DNA of 9,496 nucleotides from Candidatus Lindowiibacteriota bacterium (GTDB lineage Bacteria; Lindowbacteria; 2-12-FULL-62-27): positions 1-9,496 of the forward strand of contig JAHFCY010000122.1 of the NCBI GenBank assembly GCA_023249255.1, written 5' to 3'. Both the position numbers and the translations under genes were made by a program. The notes under the pieces were generated by a model. That model worked only from the letters and a program-made list of their open reading frames with translations. It did not search any database and was not told the origin of the DNA. Positions 1 through 5,906 of this stretch are shown here, one piece after another. The first letter of the stretch is position 1, and each line of letters starts with the position of its first letter.

Positions 1-832
1 CCATTCGCGCCGCCGTGGAAGATACCCGCAACGACTGAATCCGGTCCTTCGTCCGGTTCAGGGTTTCAACTACACCCTCGGCCACGTACTCCAGCCAATA
101 CGTCAAATCATCATCAAGTTCCCTGGCCTGCCGGATATTTTGGTAGTACCGAGCACGATCCTCCTCAAAAAATTCGTCCAGCGCGAACAAATGGTGCGTG
201 TCAAAGTCACGGGTATACAGAATCCACACCGCCAATCCCCGGGCCGCACGGCCATTTCCATCCGAAAACGGGTGAATGGACACCAGCCGATGATGTGCGA
301 CCGCGCTGACAACGATCGGATGAATCGACTTCGCTCGATTTCCGTTGATCCAAGATAAAAGCTCGCATGTTAGGGGCCGGGCAAATTTGGGCGCGGGCGG
401 TGTGTAGATCGTCCGGCCCTTGGAATCCACGACCCGATTGGGCCGACGCTTGTAGTGTCCAACCTTTTCCTCCGGCAGGATACCCCGGGTCAGAAGGTGA
501 TGGAGCCGCAGAACCGCCGCTTCGTCAATCGGCTTCCCGGTCTTTTTTGCCCATATCCATCTCATTGCCGCCAGATAGTTCAAAACCTCCCGCTTGGCAG
601 ACGCCTGCGCGCCAATCTCCTCCCCTCGCGCCAGCGCTTCCACCTCCGGCAAGGAAAGAGGATTGCCCTCGATCGACGTCGAAGAATGCGCAAGCCGCGC
701 GGCCGTATCCCTCTGCAGAATCGGCAGCCACGGCACATCCACGACCGCCTGACCTATCCAGCTCTTGATCTCGGAAGCCTGCGCGACGAGCCGCAACAGG
801 TCCGCAGATATCTCAAATTGAGGCGTATACAT
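1..832 (-). CDS. Fic family protein (AMPylase), C-terminus cut by the window edge
   Basis: Fic-domain enzymes usually transfer AMP from ATP to a hydroxyl side chain of a target protein. Translating the minus strand from the ATG at 832 gives 277 residues with no stop before the edge. The core motif HPFSDGNGR is at residues 187-195, a complete Fic active site (catalytic His187). An N-terminal motif of the (S/T)xxxE(G/N) type, Ser51-Glu55-Gly56, matches the inhibitory helix of autoinhibited Fic proteins of the N-terminal (class II) type. The N-terminal part resembles the Fic/DOC N-terminal domain. Relatives of this architecture often end in a winged helix, which would lie outside the window. I chose the ATG at 832 because a near-consensus promoter sits directly in front of it; an in-frame ATG at 874 lies upstream of that promoter. 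Family assignment is firm; the target protein is unknown. Confidence 0.93.
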   Translation of the reverse strand, partial: MYTPQFEISADLLRLVAQASEIKSWIGQAVVDVPWLPILQRDTAARLAHSSTSIEGNPLSLPEVEALARGEEIGAQASAKREVLNYLAAMRWIWAKKTGKPIDEAAVLRLHHLLTRGILPEEKVGHYKRRPNRVVDSKGRTIYTPPAPKFARPLTCELLSWINGNRAKSIHPIVVSAVAHHRLVSIHPFSDGNGRAARGLAVWILYTRDFDTHHLFALDEFFEEDRARYYQNIRQARELDDDLTYWLEYVAEGVVETLNRTKDRIQSLRVSSTAARM

Positions 833-841
833 GACGCCACG

Positions 842-870
842 AGGATACCGCCGGGCGCAGCGGGTGTCAA
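842..870 (-). promoter_or_regulatory. Sigma70-type promoter of the Fic gene, probably leaderless
   Basis: On the minus strand, TTGACA (plus positions 865-870) is followed after exactly 17 bases by TATCCT (842-847). This is a full-consensus -35 and a 4/6 -10 at ideal spacing. A start point about 7 bases beyond the -10 would fall within a few bases of the ATG at 832, and no Shine-Dalgarno sequence precedes that ATG. The mRNA may therefore be leaderless or nearly so. Seen directly as sequence; activity is inferred. Confidence 0.6.
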
Positions 871-899
871 TCATTTATGTAAAGCTTTCGTAAATGATT
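869..899. promoter_or_regulatory. Palindromic element, probable operator for the Fic gene
   Basis: AATCATTTA (869-877) and TAAATGATT (891-899) form a perfect 9-bp inverted repeat separated by 13 bases. The spacer contains a second small palindrome, AAAGCTTT (881-888). The element abuts and overlaps by two bases the -35 box of the Fic promoter, where a dimeric regulator would act. Fic proteins of this architecture often carry a C-terminal winged helix, so self-regulation is possible but not shown. There is no U-tract, so it does not look like a terminator. Confidence 0.55.
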
Positions 900-944
900 A
901 TGGAAAGCCGGTTTTTTTCCCAAGAATTTCGCGGCTTCCGGTTT

Positions 945-1166
945 TCACAGTAGGATTCCGTCCAGGATCTCCCCGTACGAGAGCACTTCTCCCAATGACC
1001 GGTACATCTTACAGCTCCGTTTGATCTTTTCATCGATTCTTTTTTCTTCATCCCGGCTTTTTGCCTCTCTTTTCATTTTTCGATAGAACTTCGCCAGCTC
1101 CACCACATGCCCCCAGTACGTCTTGCCGTTGATGACAACGGCGCCCGTTTCATGACCCGATTTCAT
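945..1166 (-). CDS. Small hypothetical protein, 73 residues
   Basis: I do not recognise this protein. It reads from an ATG at 1166 to a TGA. It is rich in Lys, Glu and Arg in the middle (about residues 25-52, probably helical) and ends in a hydrophobic stretch of the form GEILDGILL. There is no signal peptide, convincing membrane segment or Cys/His cluster. No good Shine-Dalgarno sequence precedes the ATG, and a stop lies two codons upstream, so the start cannot be much earlier. It lies 40 bases after the metallopeptidase gene on the same strand and may be the last gene of that run. The charged, protein-like composition argues for a real gene, but chance is not excluded. Confidence 0.45.
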   Translation of the reverse strand: MKSGHETGAVVINGKTYWGHVVELAKFYRKMKREAKSRDEEKRIDEKIKRSCKMYRSLGEVLSYGEILDGILL

Positions 1167-1206
1167 GGTCAGGCGGCGACGCTCTTACGGACTCGCTCTT
1201 TGCATT

Positions 1207-2937
1207 TCACGTTGACACACGGCAGACCGTTTTCGCCGGAAATTTCATTTTCTTTTTGTCAAACAGCATGGACGAATGCTGAATAGTCGCCGCTTTCAAA
1301 TGAGAAAGCATAACTTCTATTGGATCCGCTACGGTGAATCCACTCTCCGTCGCAAGTTTCGCGTCCCTCGGCCTGATCCACAATGCCACATCGCCCGATG
1401 TCGGCTCTTTGACGAGCCACCCTGGAACGGGGTTCGGGTCGCTGTCGGATTGCCGTGCCAGCAGTCTGTTCGGCATAAACTCAAATGACGCGATTTTGCA
1501 GTCTTTGATCAGAATCTGGTATTCATTGGGGCTTAATGCCGACCAGTTTCTGATCCTGACTCTCGGCAGGCGAATCCTGTTGATTTTCAGCATTGATGTT
1601 CTTAATTCTCCAATTTCACGGATAAGTTTGGATCCCCGTTGCCCGATGATAGACAGAAGATTATCGCCGAGCGTAATTTCCAGATCGTCGGGCAATGTCT
1701 GGATATCGCCGGCGCGTCGCGCTGTCACCTTATTTGACGAGCCGAGGGGGATAATCGCTTGGGATCTGTCTCCGTTCTTAAATCGTTCATTATGGGTTAG
1801 CGCAGTTGCGACATCGTGGTAATATTTCGGCGGAATCTCCCACCCGACATAGATCTTGAAGAGGCCGCGAGCCAGCCGATCATTTTCAAAAATGGGTGTG
1901 CATTGTCCCTTGATGGTTTCCAAGACTCTCTGCACTGCTGCCCCTTCGATTTTGACGGTAACAACAGGCGCATTGATTTTGTCACCGTCGTAGGCCAGCC
2001 CAATCAGAATACTCTTTTTGGAGTCGGTCATGGCCACATCCATGACAAGCGGCGCCTCCGGGACGATGTCCCAGAGTCGTCCCCGCCTCGCGAGCGTCCG
2101 AAGCCTTTGTTGAAGCGCGGGCCTACCTACCCCATAAAGAGATTTCAGCATTTTTTCGGCGCCTTTATGCTCGATCAGCACGCTCCGAACAAATCGGTGA
2201 AATCTGCCGGGGCCGAGACTATTGAGATAGGTCACCCCAACTCGCGAACTTTCATATAGCAGATGTGCCGCTCCCTTTTTGCGAAAACGCCAAAAACATT
2301 TCTTTGCAATAAGTCGGAGACGGGCGTTAAACTCTGTCGTCATGACGCGTTGATTCCTTTGATAGGACTTGTGGGTGCGTCGATACTGCAGTTTCTCCCA
2401 TTCTTCCTGGACCCAGCAGGCCAAGCCCTCGGCGAGCCAGTTTGGATAATTATGGACTGCCTTATGCGCCCAAAAACAATGGGCCAGTTCATGGACCGCA
2501 GCGTTTTTGTTCGAATATTTTTCCCAGTGTGCAGGATGGATATTCATGTATACGATGGGGCTGAATCCACTCACATGCGCTTCCGACGACTCGGATTTTT
2601 CATCCTCCTCCGCCAGAGGACTTGCCCACGCCGGAAAAATGGATTCCGGCACTTGCCATTTTGCGAGGAAAAGCCGGATTTTAGGAGGGATCGGCCAGCG
2701 GTAGCTGTGAAACCACCGAGTTATAAATATCATGGCTTCGAAAAAGTTGTTTAAAAGATCAGAGGGAACCTCCTTCAGGCTCGGCTGCCTATATACCTCG
2801 ACAGGTGGGCGCAGGGTGGAAACAAATGTCCCGTCTCGGACGTAATATTCGGGCACCCTGTTTTGTTTAGAGAATTTGCGCCACTTCCGAGTGTTCGGCA
2901 GAATCCGGACATATTTTCTCGAACTGTTGGATATCAT
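1207..2937 (-). CDS. Metallopeptidase-like protein with C-terminal FlhA-like domain
   Basis: 576 residues from the ATG at 2937. HELAH at 149-153 followed by WLAEG (Glu170) matches zinc peptidases of the gluzincin / peptidase-MA-like kind: two His plus a downstream Glu as zinc ligands and Glu150 as base. Residues about 415-565 resemble the first cytoplasmic part of FlhA/FHIPEP export-gate proteins. Landmarks are LEITLGDNLL, LPRVRIRN, SPNEYQILIK, FMPNRLLA and FTVADPIEVMLSHLKAA, each with a clear counterpart in FlhA in the same order. The FlhA membrane half is absent and no membrane segment is visible. The open frame extends upstream to 3147, but that part overlaps the preceding gene in another frame, so I trimmed it. 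A TTG at 2949, overlapping the preceding stop as TTGA, is an equally possible start; neither has a strong ribosome-binding site. Role unknown. Confidence 0.8.
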   Translation of the reverse strand: MISNSSRKYVRILPNTRKWRKFSKQNRVPEYYVRDGTFVSTLRPPVEVYRQPSLKEVPSDLLNNFFEAMIFITRWFHSYRWPIPPKIRLFLAKWQVPESIFPAWASPLAEEDEKSESSEAHVSGFSPIVYMNIHPAHWEKYSNKNAAVHELAHCFWAHKAVHNYPNWLAEGLACWVQEEWEKLQYRRTHKSYQRNQRVMTTEFNARLRLIAKKCFWRFRKKGAAHLLYESSRVGVTYLNSLGPGRFHRFVRSVLIEHKGAEKMLKSLYGVGRPALQQRLRTLARRGRLWDIVPEAPLVMDVAMTDSKKSILIGLAYDGDKINAPVVTVKIEGAAVQRVLETIKGQCTPIFENDRLARGLFKIYVGWEIPPKYYHDVATALTHNERFKNGDRSQAIIPLGSSNKVTARRAGDIQTLPDDLEITLGDNLLSIIGQRGSKLIREIGELRTSMLKINRIRLPRVRIRNWSALSPNEYQILIKDCKIASFEFMPNRLLARQSDSDPNPVPGWLVKEPTSGDVALWIRPRDAKLATESGFTVADPIEVMLSHLKAATIQHSSMLFDKKKMKFPAKTVCRVST

Positions 2938-2945
2938 TTTCGTGA

Positions 2946-3317
2946 TCAAAAAGCCCGACTCAACGTGGCATAGGTTTGAGTCAATATACCGGTCACATCG
3001 CCTTCGGTCATTTGAACAACCGCTCCAGCGCTCAAGACCTCCGAAATCTCGTGCGGCGTAAAATCGCAATAACATCGCAAAAGAATGACCTGTTGGTTTA
3101 CCACGGGCAAATTCCCGATTTCTTCCTTCAATCGCCGCTTGAGCCACTTCCGCGACAAAGACGTCATACTATCTACGGCTGTCACCGACCGACGGTGCAG
3201 CAAGGCGAGCAACGACACAATGACCCAGGCCAATGCGCCCAAAAATGCTCGTCGAGGGCCGCGTGTCGAAAATTTATTCGAAAGATTGTTTATGAGCATG
3301 AAAAATCCGTCTTCCAT
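2946..3317 (-). CDS. Small membrane protein with sigma-region-4-like C-terminus
   Basis: 123 residues from the ATG at 3317; an ATG at 3299 is also possible. Residues 25-40 (FLGALAWVIVSLLALL) form one hydrophobic segment with Arg on both sides, a probable membrane anchor. Residues about 64-122 resemble region 4 of extracytoplasmic-function sigma factors. They include the pattern LP....Q.VILLR, a first HTH helix TPHEISEVL, and a second helix starting TEGDVTGIL, with an insertion of about six residues between the helices. Region 2, which binds core RNA polymerase and the -10 element, is missing, so this is not a complete sigma factor. It could be a membrane-held regulator or a decayed sigma gene. 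Its stop lies about ten bases before the metallopeptidase start, implying co-transcription. Confidence 0.6.
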   Translation of the reverse strand: MEDGFFMLINNLSNKFSTRGPRRAFLGALAWVIVSLLALLHRRSVTAVDSMTSLSRKWLKRRLKEEIGNLPVVNQQVILLRCYCDFTPHEISEVLSAGAVVQMTEGDVTGILTQTYATLSRAF

Positions 3318-3401
3318 CTCCGCGCATCCCCATTCAGTTGTGTGACGGACTTCGCCCCCGTCACTCTCAATAAGCGGGCACTGTGAGTGAAATTCCGGCT
3401 T

Positions 3402-3989
3402 TCATGCCACATTTTCTTTATCGCTTGCTTTCACTGGAAATAAACGCCTGGCCATCGTCTCCGGCATATGTTTTTTGAATAGTTCTCCTAATGAAATGCC
3501 CTTGAAACGTTCATCCTCCACCCACTCGGCCGGAATGGTTTGGCCAAGCGGTATCCCCTCAATCCAAGCGACGTGGTCCATCAATTTATCCCCGGCGCCA
3601 AGCGGCCAGACAACACCGGCAAACCCGGCGCTTGAACCGGACAGCGCCATGAGTTTCGGCGCCTGGTCCAAACACCCGTCCTTGGGGGTTACCGTGTAAA
3701 ACCCAAGTGTCACGATCGTGTTGGCGCATTTCCGGAGGTAATCACGGGTCATCCGTTCGAAATCCAATAAACTCGATTGAACGACAAACAAATTATTGCT
3801 CGAAAAAGCCAAAACGCTTCGATGGTGCAATATCTCCATAAACGAGCAGTCGACAACGTTCACAAGATGCCAGAACAGAGTTCCCCACATCTGGTACGAG
3901 GCCAGATGCCTCATGACTATGAACACATCCATCATATTCCTGCCGTCTCTTTTCCGCGGTATATCCATTTTCATGATGATTTGGGACAT
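3402..3989 (-). CDS. Hypothetical protein, 195 residues, possibly MinD/CpaE-like remnant
   Basis: The start is well supported: AGGAGG (plus 3994-3999) lies about five bases before the ATG at 3989. I do not recognise the family with confidence. Residues 40-85 follow the pattern of a hydrophobic strand ending in Asp (HLVNVVDCSF), a helix, another strand (NLFVVQ) and an amphipathic helix. The stretch GVVWPLGAGDKLMDHV followed by GIPL is loosely like the C-terminal half of MinD/CpaE/FlhG-type ATPases. No Walker A loop is present, so ATP binding is not expected even if the fold is right. No signal peptide or membrane segment is clear. The gene precedes the sigma-like membrane protein by 84 bases on the same strand, and that next frame is the same reading frame. 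Confidence 0.65.
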   Translation of the reverse strand: MSQIIMKMDIPRKRDGRNMMDVFIVMRHLASYQMWGTLFWHLVNVVDCSFMEILHHRSVLAFSSNNLFVVQSSLLDFERMTRDYLRKCANTIVTLGFYTVTPKDGCLDQAPKLMALSGSSAGFAGVVWPLGAGDKLMDHVAWIEGIPLGQTIPAEWVEDERFKGISLGELFKKHMPETMARRLFPVKASDKENVA

Positions 3990-3993
3990 TTTA

Positions 3994-4000
3994 TCCTCCT
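3994..4000 (-). promoter_or_regulatory. Strong ribosome-binding site of the 195-residue gene
   Basis: On the minus strand AGGAGGA precedes ATAAAATG, giving near-ideal Shine-Dalgarno spacing. It fixes the start of the downstream gene at 3989 and is the best such signal in the minus-strand set. Confidence 0.7.
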
Positions 4001-4144
4001 GATCAGTTTTGTGACGGGGCGAACATCCTATTGGCCTGCCCTGATAATACTAAACGGGAGTTTTGCCATTTTTTCAGATTTTCATGCAAAATTTTCCCAT
4101 GTGTTTTTCACTCCTCCAGCCCCCTGACTATCTACCCAAGAAAC

Positions 4145-4348
4145 CTAGGTTCTTTGGGTGAACTCGGCGCTGGAGACCTTTTTCTCCAGATGAAGTTTGA
4201 GGTCCTCAATGGCTGTCTCAAAATCGTGTTTGAACACTGTGGAAATTATTTCATCACGGTCTGATCTTTGTCGTAATAGTCCGGGTAGTCCTATCTCGGT
4301 TCCATCCGCCCGGAACAGCCGGGCTTCCGACAATTGATAGAGCGGCAT
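4145..4348 (-). CDS. Short hypothetical ORF overlapping the zinc-ribbon gene
   Basis: The frame runs from an ATG at 4348 to a TAG, 67 residues, overlapping the end of the zinc-ribbon gene by 58 bases in a different frame. A TTG at 4372 is another possible start, with no good ribosome-binding site for either. The part beyond the overlap is protein-like, with a Lys/Glu-rich amphipathic helix (about DFETAIEDLKLHLEKKV) near the end. I do not recognise it. It could be a separate gene translated by coupling, or the true C-terminal half of the zinc-ribbon protein separated from it by a frameshift. The second reading is attractive because the helical tail begins almost exactly where the zinc-ribbon frame ends. 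Confidence 0.4.
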   Translation of the reverse strand: MPLYQLSEARLFRADGTEIGLPGLLRQRSDRDEIISTVFKHDFETAIEDLKLHLEKKVSSAEFTQRT

Positions 4349-4437
4349 CCCCGGCACATAACGTGCCCGCAACGATCACAAATATACAAATCAGACGGAT
4401 ACACACATGACTTGCAGTTCGGACAAATGGTCAACAT
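4291..4437 (-). CDS. Small Cys-rich zinc-ribbon protein, 48 residues
   Basis: This short gene starts at the ATG at 4437 behind GGAAAGGTGG, a good ribosome-binding site. The protein has nine Cys in 48 residues: CPNC at 5-8, Cys11, CDRC at 20-23, CRGC at 28-31, and Cys36 and Cys41 near the end. His25 could add a further ligand. Paired CxxC knuckles of this kind normally bind one or two structural zinc ions and serve in nucleic-acid or protein contacts; no specific family is recognised. It is the first gene of the minus-strand set and faces the plus-strand operon across about 150 bases. The frame ends at a TAG, but an overlapping frame continues to 4145, so the protein may be a truncated form of a longer one. 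Confidence 0.6.
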   Translation of the reverse strand: MLTICPNCKSCVYPSDLYICDRCGHVMCRGCRSINCRKPGCSGRMEPR

Positions 4438-4586
4438 CACCACCACCACCTTTCCGGATTTTTGTCGGCCGTACGACTGTCCTATCTAAACGGAAAAAAT
4501 CTCCTGTTTTCCAGCATTGATCGAAAAGTTTATTGTGAGATGGAGTGCCTCATGGTAAAAAACTTCGGGGGTAACGAGGTGATGGG
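4438..4586. promoter_or_regulatory. Divergent intergenic region between the two gene sets
   Basis: This stretch should hold the promoters of both operons. I see no convincing consensus pair for the minus set. On the plus strand, TTGTCG (4462-4467) with TCTAAA 17 bases later is a weak sigma70-like candidate. GAGGTGA (4576-4582) is the ribosome-binding site for the TTG start at 4587. A 30-codon frame from the ATG at 4540 runs across the TTG start, has no ribosome-binding site of its own at 4540, and is not annotated as a gene. Confidence 0.35.
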
Positions 4587-5906
4587 TTGGACAAGCGGCA
4601 AAATTTTCCGAATAGTGGAGACGGCAATATAATCGTAAATACACTCCGGCGATGGCTGGCGGATCATGCTCGCGAAAAAGCCACCCGGAATATTCCGACC
4701 GACGCCTACGAAGCCCTCCTCGATTGGGCAGTCGGCCGCCTTCGTGAAAAAATCCCTTTTAGCCGGGTGTCCCCGCGCCATGCCGAAGGTGCCGATGACG
4801 GCGGCCATGAATCACCCGATCTGCCATGGATGCCTGTATACGCGCCGGCCGTTTTTGACCGGATCGCCGATCCGACACTGGGCGATCCACCGACCGGTTC
4901 CGATTCCGAAGAGCGAGCCAAATTCTATAAACAATTCTACGCTGATTTCTATTTCACTCTTGCCGAACAGTTTTTTGAGGACCGTATTTTTCCGGATAAA
5001 TCCGAGTCCGATGACGGGCTTCCCCTGCGGAATGATTTCGTAGATCAGATCAAGGTCTGTCATGGCGACGCATCGCTCCGAACGCGTCTGAAACAAAGAA
5101 TCGACTGGTGGATCGGTGATGTATGCCGGAAGAAAAACGAGTCGTCAGACTACGGCAGACTTGGAATGAGGATCCATAAAGTGTTGTCGGCCGATCCGCA
5201 AACGTTCAAAAATATCCGAAAAGCCAACAATTGGTGGGACAGCATTTGGATATTGAACCATGGGACTCCGACAACCATGACCCAGGGCGACCGGCTATAC
5301 GTATTCAGAAAAAGGTGTGAAGACGTTGCGCCGACGACATTGGCAAAAATTACCGAAAAAACCGTCCGGCCGATGGTGATCGATATTCTTAAAGCGGTGG
5401 GGGAACCGGCTGCCGTGGCGGAATTGCAAGAGATGATTTCGGAAAAAACGGGAATTCTTAGAGATGAACCGCCTCTTTCCATCGCGGAGGATGCCACGCA
5501 CGATGAAGAGGCCGTCGATTTCGCGGGGTCGTCGGTCATTCCCGAGTCGGACATGCCCGCTGATTGTCTGGTTGATCAACCTCAAACCCCAACCCTTCAA
5601 ATCTGCGCCGCGGATTTTATCCGCATGACTGGCCTGCATCGCGACCGCGAATTCTTCGCCGCGGCTTTGCGCCTGATCCAAAGCGGCCTGACCCATAAAA
5701 AGGAGTTGATCCAAAAACTGATGGCAACGGAAAAAATGGGTGAGTCGACGGTTTACGTGAAGGTTAAAAAACTGGATGCGTTGTTTGAGTTTATTTGGAG
5801 GGACAAGGCCGACCGAAGGAATTTTGTGGATGAAATGATCCGACAATTGGAACCGGGGACTGAATTTCCGTTTATCAGGGAAGGAGGGCCAGATGAACAG
5901 CGATAG
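4587..5906 (+). CDS. Hypothetical protein, 439 residues, with sigma-like and HTH-like segments
   Basis: The start is a TTG at 4587, chosen because GAGGTGA ends a few bases before it and an in-frame stop lies at 4572-4574. No family is recognised with confidence. Residues about 108-200 are helical, and the stretch ASLRTRLKQRIDWWIGDVCR (162-181) resembles the end of sigma region 2 (the FRTWL...R...D..R pattern of ECF factors). Residues about 255-290 look like a small helical domain. After an acidic linker (290-330), residues about 340-402 contain a likely helix-turn-helix (SGLTHKKELIQKLM, then STVYVKVKKLDALF). A DNA-binding or sigma-like regulator of its own operon is a reasonable guess, not a demonstrated role. 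Its end overlaps the next gene by 14 bases, so the two are translationally coupled. Confidence 0.85.
   Translation: MDKRQNFPNSGDGNIIVNTLRRWLADHAREKATRNIPTDAYEALLDWAVGRLREKIPFSRVSPRHAEGADDGGHESPDLPWMPVYAPAVFDRIADPTLGDPPTGSDSEERAKFYKQFYADFYFTLAEQFFEDRIFPDKSESDDGLPLRNDFVDQIKVCHGDASLRTRLKQRIDWWIGDVCRKKNESSDYGRLGMRIHKVLSADPQTFKNIRKANNWWDSIWILNHGTPTTMTQGDRLYVFRKRCEDVAPTTLAKITEKTVRPMVIDILKAVGEPAAVAELQEMISEKTGILRDEPPLSIAEDATHDEEAVDFAGSSVIPESDMPADCLVDQPQTPTLQICAADFIRMTGLHRDREFFAAALRLIQSGLTHKKELIQKLMATEKMGESTVYVKVKKLDALFEFIWRDKADRRNFVDEMIRQLEPGTEFPFIREGGPDEQR

Noticed and set aside
902-950. Imperfect inverted repeat with a T-run near the end of the 73-residue ORF
   Set aside because: The arms are poorly paired and the T-run is not placed after a stem, so a terminator is not supported.
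367-1024. Open frames on the plus strand across the Fic gene (133 and 189 codons)
   Set aside because: They lie antisense to a clear Fic domain and have Pro/Arg-rich, low-complexity translations typical of shadow frames.
2938-3147. Upstream extension of the metallopeptidase frame
   Set aside because: It overlaps the sigma-like gene in another frame, and the translation there is not protein-like (Arg/Cys-rich, no motif).
4001-4144. Very short frames (7-13 codons) before the 195-residue gene
   Set aside because: They are too short to judge and show no pattern of an attenuator or toxin peptide.
4540-4632. 30-codon frame from an ATG in the divergent region
   Set aside because: It has no ribosome-binding site of its own at 4540, its later ATG shares the site used by the TTG start, and the peptide has no recognisable feature. 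A leader-peptide role cannot be excluded.
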